A stretch of DNA of 64,000 bases from Nocardioides eburneiflavus (GCF_004785795.1 NZ_SRRO01000001.1:186001-250000), one strand, 5' to 3'. Positions 37,249 to 46,230 are shown, numbered from the stretch's first letter. The notes: generated from the letters alone by a model not told the origin. Made by a program: numbers and translations.

Positions 37249-38244
37249 TCAGCGGCGGAGCAGGCGCGCGGCCTCGGAGGCCCAGTAGGTGAGGATCACG
37301 TCCGCGCCGGCGCGGTGGATCGAGGTGAGGGTCTCCAGGATCGCGGCCTCGCGGTCGATCCACCCGTTCGCGGCCGCGGCCTCGACCATGGAGTACTCGC
37401 CGGAGATGTTGTAGGCGGCGACCGGCACGTCGACCGCGTCGCGCACCCGGCGGATGACGTCGAGGTAGGCCAGGGCGGGCTTGACCATCACGATGTCGGC
37501 CCCCTCCGCCACGTCGAGCAGGACCTCGCGCACGCCCTCGACGGCGTTGGCCGGGTCCTGCTGGTAGGTGCGGCGGTCGCCCTGGAGCGAGGAGTCGACG
37601 GCCTCGCGGAACGGGCCGAAGAACGCCGAGGCGTACTTCGCGGAGTAGGCCAGGATCGAGACGTGGCTGTGCCCGGCCGCGTCGAGCGCCTCCCGGACGA
37701 CGCGGACCTGTCCGTCCATCATGCCGCTGGGGCCGACCATGTCGACGCCGGCCGCGGCCTGGGCGAGCGCCATCTGGCCGTACGCCACCAAGGTCCGGTC
37801 GTTGTCGACCTCGCCGTCGGGGGTGAGCAGGCCGCAGTGGCCGTGGTCGGTGAACTCGTCGAGGCACAGGTCCGACATGACCGTCAGCTGGTCGCCCACC
37901 TCGGCGACCACGTCGGTGATGGCGAGGTTGAGCACGCCCCCGGGATCGATGCCGCCGGAACCGGTGGCGTCCTTGTGCTCGGGGATGCCGAAGAGCATCA
38001 CTCCGCCGAGGCCGAGCTCGGCCGCCTCGGAGGCGGCCTGCTTCAGCGAGTCGCGGGAGTGCTGGACGACCCCCGGCATCGACGAGATCGGCCGCGGCTC
38101 GTCGAGTCCCTCACGGATGAAGACCGGCAGCACGAGCGAGCTCGGCACCACGTGGTGCTCGGCGACCATCCGGCGCAGGGCCGGGGTGCGCCGCAGCCGC
38201 CGGGGACGGACGGTCGGGACCTGGACAGGGGTTTCATCGGTCAC
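37249..38244 (-). CDS. hemB: Delta-aminolevulinic acid dehydratase (porphobilinogen synthase)
   Basis: Condenses two 5-aminolevulinate molecules to porphobilinogen. At 331 residues it is full length, with active-site lysine segments [13 protein letters not shown] and [10 protein letters not shown], and the C-terminal [10 protein letters not shown]. The metal loop reads [14 protein letters not shown]: two of the three zinc-type cysteines are kept and the middle one is Asp. Start is GTG at 38244, 42 nt after hemD; last gene of the rex-hem operon. Confidence 0.95.
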   Translation of the reverse strand: MTDETPVQVPTVRPRRLRRTPALRRMVAEHHVVPSSLVLPVFIREGLDEPRPISSMPGVVQHSRDSLKQAASEAAELGLGGVMLFGIPEHKDATGSGGIDPGGVLNLAITDVVAEVGDQLTVMSDLCLDEFTDHGHCGLLTPDGEVDNDRTLVAYGQMALAQAAAGVDMVGPSGMMDGQVRVVREALDAAGHSHVSILAYSAKYASAFFGPFREAVDSSLQGDRRTYQQDPANAVEGVREVLLDVAEGADIVMVKPALAYLDVIRRVRDAVDVPVAAYNISGEYSMVEAAAANGWIDREAAILETLTSIHRAGADVILTYWASEAARLLRR

Positions 38245-38286
38245 GGGTGCATCCTTCCCCAGTGGCGGTGACGGCGGCGGTGACGG

Positions 38287-39954
38287 CTACTTGGCGCGGG
38301 CCTTGCGACGACCCGACGCGGTGCGCTCGCTGGGCCGGGTGACCGGCTCGCCGGCCTCCAGCATCGCGAGGCGGCGGGCCGCACCGAAGTCAGCGAGCGC
38401 GTCCACCAGGACCTCCACGTCGGGCGTGGGCGCGAGGACGTCGACGCGCAGGCCGTGCTCCTCGGCGGTCTTGGCGGTCTGCGGACCGATCACCGCGATG
38501 ATCGTCGACGGGTGCGGCTTGCCGGCGATGCCGACGAGGTTGCGCACCGTGGAGGACGAGGTGAAGACGACCGCGTCGAACTTGCCCGTCTTGATCGCGT
38601 CGCGCACCGGCGCCGGCGGGGGCGTGGCGCGTACGGTCCGGTAGGCCGTGACGTCGTCGCACTCCCAGCCGAGGTCGATCAGGCCTGCGACGAGGTTCTC
38701 GGTGGCGATGTCGGCGCGGGGCAGGAAGACCCGGTTGATCGGGTCGAGCACGTCGTCGTACGGCGGCCAGTCCTCCAGCAGCCCGGCAGCGGACTGCTCG
38801 CCCGACGGCACCAGGTCGGCGCGCAGGCCCCAGTCGGCGATCGCCTGGGCGGTCTTGTCGCCGACGGCGGCGATCTTGAGGCCCGAGAAGGCACGCGCGT
38901 CGAGGCCGTACTCCTCGAACTTCTCGCGGACGGCCTTGACAGCGTTGACCGAGGTGAAGGCGATCCACTCGTAGCGGCCCTCCACGAGGCCGCGGACGGC
39001 CTTGTCCATCTGGAGCGGGTTGCGCGGCGGCTCGACCGAGATGGTCGGCACCTCCTCGGGCACCGCTCCGTACTCGCGCAGGCGACGCGACAGCGAGCCG
39101 GCCTGCTCCTTGGTGCGGGGCACCAGCGCGCGCCAGCCGAAGAGCGGCTTGGTCTCGAACCACGACAGCGTCTCGCGCAGGTCGACGACGTCGCCCACCA
39201 CGATGATCGCCGGCGGGGCGACCCGCGCCGCCCGGACGTCGGCCGCGACCGAGGCGAGGGTCGAGGTGAGGGTCTGCTGCTCGGTCGTGGTACCGACGCG
39301 GGTGACGGCGACGGGCGTCTCGGGCGAGCGGCCCGCCTCGACGAGCGCGGCGGCGGTCTCGCCGATGCTGCCGACCCCGGAGAGCAGGACGAGGGTGCGG
39401 TCGTCGGCGTACGCGCTCCAGTCGACCTTCTCGCCGCAGGTGACCACGGCCATCTCGCGGTGCCGCTTGGTGGTCAGCGGGATGCCGGCGTAGGCCGGGA
39501 CGGCGCTCACCGACGAGACGCCCGGGACGACCTCGAAGCCGACGCCGGCCTTCACGCAGGCCTGCGCTTCCTCGGGACCCGAGGCGTAGAGGAACGGGTC
39601 GCCGACCATGAGGCGCACCACACGCTGCTTCTTGCCGTGGCGCACCACGACCTTGGCGCGGGCCGCGTGGGTCAGCGGCTGGCCGTCCTCGCCGAAGCCG
39701 CCGTCGACGATCTCAGGGCCGCCAACGAGGCCGTCGGGGCCCTCGACGAGACCGAGGACCGTACGGACCAGGTCGACGTGGCCGGGAGCCTCGGTGACGA
39801 TCACCTCGGCGGCCTGGAGGAGCTCCACGGCGCGCACGGTCAGCAGGCCCGGGTCACCGGGTCCGCTGCCGACGAACGACACCCAACCCTGGGCCGGGCT
39901 GGTCGCGCCCTTGTCCGTCGTGGCAGTGGCCTTGGGGGTCTGTACTCGCGTCAT
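38287..39954 (-). CDS. hemD: Uroporphyrinogen-III methyltransferase / uroporphyrinogen-III synthase fusion
   Basis: A 555-residue two-domain protein. The N-terminal half (about 22-270) is a CobA/SUMT-type methylase: GSGPGDPGLLTVRAVELL, RLMVGDPFLYASGPEE, VVPGVSSVSAVPAYAGIPLT. It makes precorrin-2 for sirohaem or cobalamin. The C-terminal half (about 290-530) is HemD, which cyclises hydroxymethylbilane to uroporphyrinogen III, with FTSVNAVKAVREKFEE, AVGDKTAQAI and FTSSSTVRNL. This fusion is common in actinobacteria. It ends in a basic tail. The ATG overlaps the hemC stop as ATGA. Confidence 0.94.
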   Translation of the reverse strand: MTRVQTPKATATTDKGATSPAQGWVSFVGSGPGDPGLLTVRAVELLQAAEVIVTEAPGHVDLVRTVLGLVEGPDGLVGGPEIVDGGFGEDGQPLTHAARAKVVVRHGKKQRVVRLMVGDPFLYASGPEEAQACVKAGVGFEVVPGVSSVSAVPAYAGIPLTTKRHREMAVVTCGEKVDWSAYADDRTLVLLSGVGSIGETAAALVEAGRSPETPVAVTRVGTTTEQQTLTSTLASVAADVRAARVAPPAIIVVGDVVDLRETLSWFETKPLFGWRALVPRTKEQAGSLSRRLREYGAVPEEVPTISVEPPRNPLQMDKAVRGLVEGRYEWIAFTSVNAVKAVREKFEEYGLDARAFSGLKIAAVGDKTAQAIADWGLRADLVPSGEQSAAGLLEDWPPYDDVLDPINRVFLPRADIATENLVAGLIDLGWECDDVTAYRTVRATPPPAPVRDAIKTGKFDAVVFTSSSTVRNLVGIAGKPHPSTIIAVIGPQTAKTAEEHGLRVDVLAPTPDVEVLVDALADFGAARRLAMLEAGEPVTRPSERTASGRRKARAK

Positions 39955-40895
39955 GCGTGCTGCTTCCTCACTGGTGGTGCCGTCATCAGGTCTGCTGCTC
40001 CCTCGTCGAGCATGTCGCCCGCGAGACGTGTTCCGAGTCGTACGGCCTCGGTGACCGGGCCGGTCGCGCTCATCCGCACGGAGAGTCCGCCGTCCTCGGA
40101 GAGGGCCACGGCACGCAGCCACAGCTCCTCGCCGTCCTCCCCCTCGACCACCTCGGCCAGTGCGCCCAGCGGGGCCGAGCAGCCGGCCTCGAGGGTGGAC
40201 AGGACCGCGCGCTCGGCCGTGACCGCGGCGCGGGTGGCGGGGTCGTCGAGCTGCGCCAGCGACGCGACGAGGTCGGTGTCGGCGGTGCGGCACTCGATCG
40301 CCAGCGCGCCCTGGCCGGGGGCCGGGAGCATCTGGAGCGGGTCGAGGACCTCGGTCACCTCGTCGAGGCGACCGAGGCGGGCCAGGCCGGCGCGGGCCAG
40401 GACGACCGCGTCGACCTCGCCCTCGCGGACCTTGCGGATGCGGGTGTCGACGTTGCCGCGGATGCCCTGGAGCTCGAGGCCGAGGCCGAGGGCCGCGAGC
40501 TGGCTCACCCGTCGCGGCGAGCCGGTGCCGAGGCGGCTGCCGACCGGCAGCTCGCCCAGGGTGAGGCCGTCGCGGGCGACGACGACGTCGCGCGGGTCCT
40601 CGCGCAGGGGGATCGCGGCGAGCGCGATGCCGTCGGCGGGCGTGGTCGGCAGGTCCTTGAGCGAGTGGACCGCCAGGTCGACGCGGCCGTCGAGGAGCGC
40701 GTCGCGCAGGGCGCTGACGAAGACGCCGGTGCCGCCCATCGAGGCGAGCGGGGCGCGGTTGACGTCGCCCTCGGTCGAGACCTCGACGAGCTCGACCTCG
40801 AGGCCGAGACGCTCGCGGACGAGGTCGGCCACGTGGCCGGACTGCGTCGTCGCGAGGGCCGAGGCGCGGGTGCCGAGGCGGAGCGGAGTGGTCAT
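39951..40895 (-). CDS. hemC: Hydroxymethylbilane synthase
   Basis: Polymerises four porphobilinogens into hydroxymethylbilane. The 314-residue protein has LRLGTRASALATTQSGHVAD, VHSLKDLPTTPADGIALAAIPLREDPRDV, GTGSPRRVSQL, GNVDTRIRKV and the dipyrromethane-cofactor cysteine in LEAGCSAPLGAL. The ATG overlaps the hemA stop as ATGA. Confidence 0.96.
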   Translation of the reverse strand: MTTPLRLGTRASALATTQSGHVADLVRERLGLEVELVEVSTEGDVNRAPLASMGGTGVFVSALRDALLDGRVDLAVHSLKDLPTTPADGIALAAIPLREDPRDVVVARDGLTLGELPVGSRLGTGSPRRVSQLAALGLGLELQGIRGNVDTRIRKVREGEVDAVVLARAGLARLGRLDEVTEVLDPLQMLPAPGQGALAIECRTADTDLVASLAQLDDPATRAAVTAERAVLSTLEAGCSAPLGALAEVVEGEDGEELWLRAVALSEDGGLSVRMSATGPVTEAVRLGTRLAGDMLDEGAADLMTAPPVRKQHA

Positions 40896-42181
40896 GACGA
40901 TCCCCCCTCGGCTCGGGAGATGGCGTCGACCGCGTCGGGGTCGAGACGGAAGAGCTCGGCCAGCGCTGCGGTGTAGGACACAGCGGGCTCCGCGTCGGCG
41001 AGCTCCTTGACCCGGACCGTGGGCTCGTGGAGCAGCTTGTCGGCGACGCGGCGCACGGTGTGGAGCACCTCGGCGCGGGTGGCGTCGTCGAGGTCGGGCA
41101 GGCGCGAGGCGAGGCGGTCCATCTCGGCGTCGACCACCGAGGTGGCCATCGACCGCAGCGCCACGACCGTGGGCGTCACGCTCGCCTGGCGGCGTACGGC
41201 GAGGAACGCGGAGATCTCCTGCCCGACGATGGTGCGGACGTCGTCGACACCGGCGGTGGCCTCGAGGCCGCGCAGCTCCGCGGCGAGCCCGGCGAGGTTG
41301 ACCAGCTGTACGCCCGGGAGGTCGGCCAGCGAGGGGTCCACGTCGTGGGGCAGGGCGAGGTCGATGACGGTGAGCGGGCGGTCGCTGCCGCCGCGGGCGG
41401 TCACGACGTCAGCGAGGCGTACGAGCGGATCGGGCGCACCGGTGCACGAGATGACGATGTCGGCGGTGGCGAGCTCGTCGACGAGCGCGTGGGGCGGCAC
41501 GGACGTGGCTGCGTACTCGTCGGCGAGCCGCTCGGCGCGGGCCGCCGTCCGGTTGAGCACCGAGATGCTGGCGGCGCCGCTGCGCGAGAGGTGGGCGACG
41601 GCCAGCGAGGCCATCGCACCGGCGCCGATGACGAGCGTGCGAGCACCCGCGACGGGCACCGAGCTGCGCTCGAGCGCGGCGGTCACCAGGGAGGGCGCAG
41701 CGCGGTCGATGTCGGTCTCGGCGTGGGCACGCTTGCCGACCCGGAGTGCCTGCTGGAAGAGGGCGTTGAGAGCCGGGCCGACGGTGCCGTGCTCCTGGCC
41801 GACGCGCAACGCCTCGCGGGTCTGGCCGAGGATCTGGCCCTCGCCGACGACCATCGAGTCGAGGCCCGCGGCGACCTGGAAGAGGTGGGAGACGGCGCCC
41901 TCGTCGTAGTGGACGTAGAGGTGCGGCAGCAGCGCCTCGGTGGACTGCCGGGCCTGCGCGACCAGGAGCCCGGAGAGGTCCTCGACGCTGCCGTGGAAGC
42001 GGTCGACCTCGGCGTAGACCTCGAGCCGGTTGCAGGTGACGATCGCGGTCGCCTCGGAGACGTGCTCGCCGCTCATCACGTCGGCGATCAGCTTCGCGGT
42101 GCCGTCGGCGTCGAGCGCGAGGCGCTCGAGCAGCTCGACCGGCGCGGACTTGTGGGAGATGCCCACGACGAGAACGCTCAC
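40892..42181 (-). CDS. hemA: Glutamyl-tRNA reductase
   Basis: First committed step of C5 tetrapyrrole synthesis: reduces Glu-tRNA(Glu) to glutamate-1-semialdehyde. The 429-residue protein has the N-terminal SVLVVGISHKSAPVELLERL, the catalytic cysteine in AIVTCNRLEVYAE (C50), GEGQILGQTREAL, the NADPH loop VIGAGAMASLAVAHL and ISCTGAPDPLV. The GTG at 42181 overlaps the rex stop as GTGA, so haem supply is translationally linked to the redox repressor. Confidence 0.96.
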   Translation of the reverse strand: MSVLVVGISHKSAPVELLERLALDADGTAKLIADVMSGEHVSEATAIVTCNRLEVYAEVDRFHGSVEDLSGLLVAQARQSTEALLPHLYVHYDEGAVSHLFQVAAGLDSMVVGEGQILGQTREALRVGQEHGTVGPALNALFQQALRVGKRAHAETDIDRAAPSLVTAALERSSVPVAGARTLVIGAGAMASLAVAHLSRSGAASISVLNRTAARAERLADEYAATSVPPHALVDELATADIVISCTGAPDPLVRLADVVTARGGSDRPLTVIDLALPHDVDPSLADLPGVQLVNLAGLAAELRGLEATAGVDDVRTIVGQEISAFLAVRRQASVTPTVVALRSMATSVVDAEMDRLASRLPDLDDATRAEVLHTVRRVADKLLHEPTVRVKELADAEPAVSYTAALAELFRLDPDAVDAISRAEGGSS

Positions 42182-42852
42182 GACACGACCTCCGATCCGG
42201 GAACGACGGACTTGCGCTGCTCGTGGTAGGCGAGGATCTGGAGCTCGATCGAGAGGTCCACCTTGCGCACGTCGACGCCGTCGGGCACCGACAGGACCGT
42301 CGGTGCGAAGTTGAGGATGCTGGTGATGCCGGCCGCGACCATCCGGTCGGCGACGGACTGCGCGGCGACGGCCGGTGTCGCGATGACGCCGATCGACACG
42401 GCGTTGTCGGCCACGATCGCCTCGAGGTCCTCGAAGGAGCGCACGTCGAGCCCGGCGACGACCTCCTCGTGGCGGTCCGGGTCGGCGTCGAGCAGCGCGA
42501 CGACGCGGAACCCGCGGCTGCGGAACCCGGAGTAGTTGGCGAGCGCGTGGCCGAGGTTGCCGATGCCGACGATGACCACGGGCCAGTCCTGGGTCACGCC
42601 GATCTCGCGCGCGATCTGGTAGCGGAGGTACTCCACGTCGTAGCCGACGCCACGGGTGCCGTAGCTGCCGAGGTAGGAGAGGTCCTTGCGGAGCTTGGCG
42701 CTGTTGACGCCGGCCGACGCCGCGAGCTCCTCGCTCGAGCAGGTCGTCGTGCCGTCGTCGGCGAGGCTGGTCAGGGCACGCAGGTACACGGGAAGCCTGG
42801 CGACGGTTGCCTCGGGGATGTCCCGGGCTGAGTCGGGGGTCCGTGCGGTCAC
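42178..42852 (-). CDS. rex: Redox-sensing transcriptional repressor Rex
   Basis: NADH-responsive repressor of respiratory genes. The 224-residue protein has an N-terminal winged helix (ATVARLPVYLRALTSL, SAAGVNSAKLRKDLSYLG-type segment seen as ASAGVNSAKLRKDLSYLG) and a C-terminal Rossmann fold (VVIVGIGNLGHALANY, then VALLDADPDR, GVIATPAVAAQSVADRMVAAG). The start is GTG at 42852 (MTARTPDSA); the open frame extends upstream through the promoter and is ignored. As in Streptomyces, rex is the first gene of a rex-hemACD operon. A Rex-like box covers its promoter, implying autoregulation. Confidence 0.94.
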   Translation of the reverse strand: MTARTPDSARDIPEATVARLPVYLRALTSLADDGTTTCSSEELAASAGVNSAKLRKDLSYLGSYGTRGVGYDVEYLRYQIAREIGVTQDWPVVIVGIGNLGHALANYSGFRSRGFRVVALLDADPDRHEEVVAGLDVRSFEDLEAIVADNAVSIGVIATPAVAAQSVADRMVAAGITSILNFAPTVLSVPDGVDVRKVDLSIELQILAYHEQRKSVVPGSEVVS

Positions 42853-42894
42853 AGCTGCTTCTTTCCAGTCCCGCGAATCTCGCGTGACTTCGCC

Positions 42895-42923
42895 ACTGTA
42901 GGAGTTTGTGAACGGGAGAACAA
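42895..42923 (-). promoter_or_regulatory. Promoter of the rex-hemA-hemC-hemD-hemB operon
   Basis: On the minus strand, TTGTTC (42923-42918) and TACAGT (42900-42895) are separated by exactly 17 bp. Transcription would start near 42888, about 36 nt before rex. The predicted Rex box covers the -35 and half of the spacer. Confidence 0.6.
42906..42923. promoter_or_regulatory. Predicted Rex operator of the rex-hem operon
   Basis: TTGTGAA-CGGG-AGAACAA: one perfect half-site and one degenerate half-site of TTGTGAA-N4-TTCACAA. Its position over the -35 element is ideal for repression. Weaker than the nuoA box by sequence. Confidence 0.6.
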
Positions 42924-43143
42924 AACGAGAACGACGGGCGCTAGCACATGTGAGAAGACCCACCCCACGCGGGGGTCCCACAACTTGCGCGGAGGGTGCC
43001 GCAGGGCATATCGGGGTCCGTACGCCCGGCCCGTCTCCGGTGGTCGAGTTGGGAGCGGAGCGAGCGGTCCTCGTCGGTGTTGAGGGCGCTCCCGATCGCT
43101 GGCTGAGGTGCAGCTCGGCGAGCTCGGAAACCACCCCAACCCT

Positions 43144-43228
43144 CGCTGGTCGAGGAGCCCGGCCACCGCTGGTCGAGCAACCCGGGCCACCGCTGGTCGA
43201 GGAGGGACGAAGTCCCGTCACGAGACCC
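43144..43228 (+). repeat. Tandem CGCTGGTCGAG repeats ending in a REP-like element
   Basis: CGCTGGTCGAG occurs at 43144, 43167 and 43191 (spacing 23 and 24 bp). The last unit continues as GAGGGACGAAGTCCCGTCACGAGACC with an inner GGGAC-GAA-GTCCC hairpin, matching elements at 24617-24656 and 27035-27072. Confidence 0.75.
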
Positions 43229-43286
43229 TGCTGGCCTTCGGTCCGCGCGAGGGCCGTTGTCGGACCCCACGACTACAATCAAACGC

Positions 43287-44729
43287 ATGATCGAGACACT
43301 GGCAGCCGAGGCACGAGAGGTCACAGACGACCTCTCACCCGCCGACCTGCTCGCCACGATCAAGGCCTCCCGCGACCTCGAGAACACCGAGGCCGCCCGC
43401 CAGCTCGCTCTCGCCGCCCGCTGGGCGGACCTGCACCCGCCCGAGTCGATCCACACAGCAGCGTCGTTCACGGTCCCGGGGTCCCAGCACGAGGAGCCCA
43501 TCGCCGGCGACGGTGCTCCGCCGGTGGCGGTGTTCTGTTGCGCCGAGCTCGGCACCACCCTCGGCATCACCACGACCGCGGCGAAGAAGCTCGTCGGCCA
43601 CGCCCTCGAGCTCCGTCACCGCCTCCCGCGGCTCTGGGCACAGGTCCACGCCGGTGCGGTGCCGGCGTGGCGGGCCCGGGCGATCGCGGACACCACCATC
43701 CACTCCACCCCTCCCCTCACGGTCGAGGCGGCCGGGTTCGTCGACGCACAGGTCGCCGCCGTCGCCGGACGCATCGGCACCGCGCAGCTCGACCGCCTCG
43801 TCGCCGAGACCATCAAGCGCTACGACCTCGCGACCGCCGACCCCACGCAGGACCCGGAGGACGGCTACCTCGCGGTCGACCCCCGTCACGTCACCGTCGA
43901 CACCGACGACGTGCACTACGCCGGCACCCTGCGGATCGAGGCCGAGGTCGACCTCGCCGACGCCCTCGACCTCGACCGCGCCCTCGCCCACCACGCCGCC
44001 ACCCAGCAGGCCCTCGGATCCCTGCTGCCGCTCGACGCCCGACGAGCCAAGGCCCTCGGGGACCTCGCCCGGACGCAGACCGCGCTGGACCTCCTGACCG
44101 GGGGGCCGGGACAGGACCGCGTGAGCTCTGGTGCCGACGAGCCGGGCCTGCCGGCCGCCCGTGCGGTCGTGATCCACGCCCACTTCGACGCCTCCTTCTC
44201 CGGCGACACCACCGTGTTCGGGCCCACCGGCCGCATGGAGAACGGCCAACGCCTGGTCCTGCTCGAGCAGATCCAGTCCTGGTGCGCCGACACCCGCACC
44301 GAGATCACCATCAAGCCCGTCATCGACCTCAACACCCAGCTCACCGCGCAGGCCTACAAGATCCCCGCCGACATCCGCGAACAGGTCCAGCTCCGGGATC
44401 GCACCTGCGTGTTCCCGCGATGCACGCGACCCGCACGGCGCTGCGACGTCGACCACATCATCGCCTACGACCACGACGCCGACGCCGAGGGCCGACCCCA
44501 ACCCGGCCCGACGACCACGAGCAACCTCGCCTGCCTGTGCCGGTTCCACCACCGCCTCAAGACACACTCCCCCTGGCGCTACGAGATGACCGCCCCAGGA
44601 GTGTTCGAGTGGACCTCACCCCACGGCCACCGCTACCGCCGCGACCACACCGGCACCACCGACCTCGACCCACCGGATCCGCCGGACCTGGCTGTCCCAC
44701 CCGGCCTCCCGCGACCACGTCGACGATGA
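43287..44729 (+). CDS. DUF222 / HNH endonuclease domain protein (13E12 family), copy 2
   Basis: A 480-residue homologue of the gene at 22986-24524 in architecture, not a recent duplicate by sequence. DUF222 covers most of the protein; the C-terminal HNH fold shows CVFPRCTRPARRCDVDHIIAYDHD and NLACLCRFHHRLKT. The ATG at 43287 (MIETLAAEAREV) is preferred over an upstream in-frame TTG because TACAAT lies 7 nt before it. A hairpin follows the stop, then IS copy 2, again with the transposase pointing towards the HNH gene. Confidence 0.9.
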   Translation: MIETLAAEAREVTDDLSPADLLATIKASRDLENTEAARQLALAARWADLHPPESIHTAASFTVPGSQHEEPIAGDGAPPVAVFCCAELGTTLGITTTAAKKLVGHALELRHRLPRLWAQVHAGAVPAWRARAIADTTIHSTPPLTVEAAGFVDAQVAAVAGRIGTAQLDRLVAETIKRYDLATADPTQDPEDGYLAVDPRHVTVDTDDVHYAGTLRIEAEVDLADALDLDRALAHHAATQQALGSLLPLDARRAKALGDLARTQTALDLLTGGPGQDRVSSGADEPGLPAARAVVIHAHFDASFSGDTTVFGPTGRMENGQRLVLLEQIQSWCADTRTEITIKPVIDLNTQLTAQAYKIPADIREQVQLRDRTCVFPRCTRPARRCDVDHIIAYDHDADAEGRPQPGPTTTSNLACLCRFHHRLKTHSPWRYEMTAPGVFEWTSPHGHRYRRDHTGTTDLDPPDPPDLAVPPGLPRPRRR

Positions 44730-44741
44730 CCCCGCCTCACA

Positions 44742-44767
44742 CCCCGCCAGGACGATGACCGGCGGGG
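44742..44767 (+). terminator. Hairpin behind the second HNH gene
   Basis: CCCCGCC (44742-44748) pairs with GGCGGGG (44761-44767) around a 12-nt loop, 12 nt after the stop. There is no T-run, so it is a terminator of the GC-hairpin-only kind at best. IS copy 2 begins 10 bp further on. Confidence 0.4.
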
Positions 44768-44768
44768 C

Positions 44769-44776
44769 CACAGGCA
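44769..44776. repeat. Target-site duplication, IS copy 2 (left)
   Basis: CACAGGCA abuts the element and is repeated at 46231-46238. Confidence 0.85.
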
Positions 44777-46230
44777 GGGTCTGTCCGACTAACGGTGTAA
44801 GCAGCGGTTCCATTGTTAGAGGTTCTCCGGGGCCGGCATCCGATCGGCGAAGGTGATGGCGAAGGCGTTGAGTGCTGGCTTCCACCTCATCGTCCATCGT
44901 GTCTGACCGGTGCCCTTGGGGTCCAGCGACCTGGTGACCATGTAGAGGCACTTCATCGCTGCCTGCTCGGTCGGGAAGTGGCCCCGCACCGTGACCGCGC
45001 GACGGTAGCGGGCGTTCAACGACTCGATCGCGTTGGTCGAGCACAGCACCTTGCGGATCTCGGCGTCGTAGTCGAGGAACGGGGTGAACTGCTCCCACGC
45101 CGATCGCCACAGGCCACTGATCGCGGGGTAGGGCTTGCCCCACTTCTCGTCGAACTCCTCGAACGCCCGCCAGGCCGCCTCCCGGGTCGGGGCACCGTAG
45201 ATCGGCTTCAGATCGGTGGCGATCTGTCCCCAGTACTTCTTCGAGGCGTAGCGGAAGGTGTTGCGGATCAGGTGGATCACGCACGTCTGCACAACGGCTT
45301 GGCCGTACACCGCTCCGACGGAGTCGGGCAGGCCCTTGAGGCCGTCGCAGATGACGAAGAAGATGTCCTCCACGCCGCGGTTCTTCAGCTCGGTCAGGAC
45401 CTGAAGCCAGAACTTCGCTGACTCCCCGCCACCGGTGCCGGCCCAGATGCCGAGGATGTCCTTGTGGCCGGCGAGGTCGACACCGATCGCGGCGTAGATC
45501 GGACGGTTCCCGACCTGGCCGTCGCGGATCTTGACGTAGATCGCGTCGATGAACACCGCGGCATAGACCTTCTCCAGGGGCCGCGAGGTCCACTCGGCCA
45601 TCTCGGCCACGACCTTGTCGGTGATCCTCGAGATTGTGTCCTTCGACAGCGAGGCCCCGTAGATCTCGGCGAAGTGAGCGCTGATCTCACCGGTCGTGAG
45701 GCCCTTGGCTGCCAGCGACAACACGATCGTGTCGACATCACCGAGGCGTCGTTGGCGCTTGGCCACGATCACCGGGCTGAAGGTGCCATCGCGATCACGC
45801 GGGACGGTGATCTTGATCGGTCCGACGTTGTCGGTCAGCACCGTCTTGGTCCGAACCCCGTTGCGGGAGTTCCCGCTGTTGCGGCCGGCGGCCTCGTGCT
45901 TGCCATAGCCCAGGTGCTCAGACATCTCCTCGTCCAGCGCCGTCTCGATCACGGTCTTGGTCAGGGCCTTCAACATGCCATCCGGGCCGGTCAACGCGAC
46001 CCCACGAGACCGCGCCGTGCGGACCAGCTCGCGGGCGATCTCGAGCTCCTCAGCAGATGGCTGAGCAGACCCCTCGAAGCCAGGGTCACCTTCCTGCGCA
46101 ACGTCCGGCGGTGACACCGCCACATCCTCGGGTGGGCTCACAGAACTCAGTGTTTCGGTCATCGTGACTCCATCTCGCCAACCAGCTGGTCAGCGTGTCG
46201 AGCCACTTACACCGTTGTTCGGACAGTCCC
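44777..46230 (-). mobile_element. IS256-family insertion sequence, copy 2 (1454 bp)
   Basis: Same length, inverted repeats and protein as copy 1, in the opposite orientation, with its own duplication CACAGGCA. Removing it restores GGCCAC-AGG-CACGT-CCT-GA-GTGGCC, a palindrome just behind the HNH gene hairpin. Its transposase 3' end faces the 3' end of the HNH gene, the same arrangement as copy 1. Confidence 0.93.
44816..46162 (-). CDS. IS256-family (mutator-type) transposase
   Basis: 448 residues, identical in sequence to the protein at 21576-22922, with the same D206/D273/E380 triad. The frame is intact. The ATG lies 68 nt inside the element end near 46230. Confidence 0.95.
   Translation of the reverse strand: MTETLSSVSPPEDVAVSPPDVAQEGDPGFEGSAQPSAEELEIARELVRTARSRGVALTGPDGMLKALTKTVIETALDEEMSEHLGYGKHEAAGRNSGNSRNGVRTKTVLTDNVGPIKITVPRDRDGTFSPVIVAKRQRRLGDVDTIVLSLAAKGLTTGEISAHFAEIYGASLSKDTISRITDKVVAEMAEWTSRPLEKVYAAVFIDAIYVKIRDGQVGNRPIYAAIGVDLAGHKDILGIWAGTGGGESAKFWLQVLTELKNRGVEDIFFVICDGLKGLPDSVGAVYGQAVVQTCVIHLIRNTFRYASKKYWGQIATDLKPIYGAPTREAAWRAFEEFDEKWGKPYPAISGLWRSAWEQFTPFLDYDAEIRKVLCSTNAIESLNARYRRAVTVRGHFPTEQAAMKCLYMVTRSLDPKGTGQTRWTMRWKPALNAFAITFADRMPAPENL

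Larger units (their letters stand above)
42853..43286. other. 434-bp divergent region between rex and the second HNH gene
   Basis: Contains the rex promoter and Rex box near 42895-42923, then about 200 bp with no recognisable gene, tandem CGCTGGTCGAG repeats with a REP-like element at 43144-43228, and a leaderless-type -10 (TACAAT, 43274-43279) for the HNH gene. Short open frames across it have the composition of shadows. Confidence 0.6.

Noticed and set aside
38455..41010. Long plus-strand open frame antisense to hemD-hemC
   Set aside because: It is a shadow of two well-supported hem genes, with Arg/Ala/Gly-rich low-information translation typical of high-GC antisense frames.
43144..43201. 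CRISPR-like spaced repeats
   Set aside because: Only three 11-bp units with near-identical 12-13 bp spacers and no cas genes; they belong to the REP-like element.
21508..46230. Composite transposon bounded by the two IS copies
   Set aside because: Each copy has its own matching 8-bp duplication, so they inserted independently, and the DNA between them is conserved core sequence.
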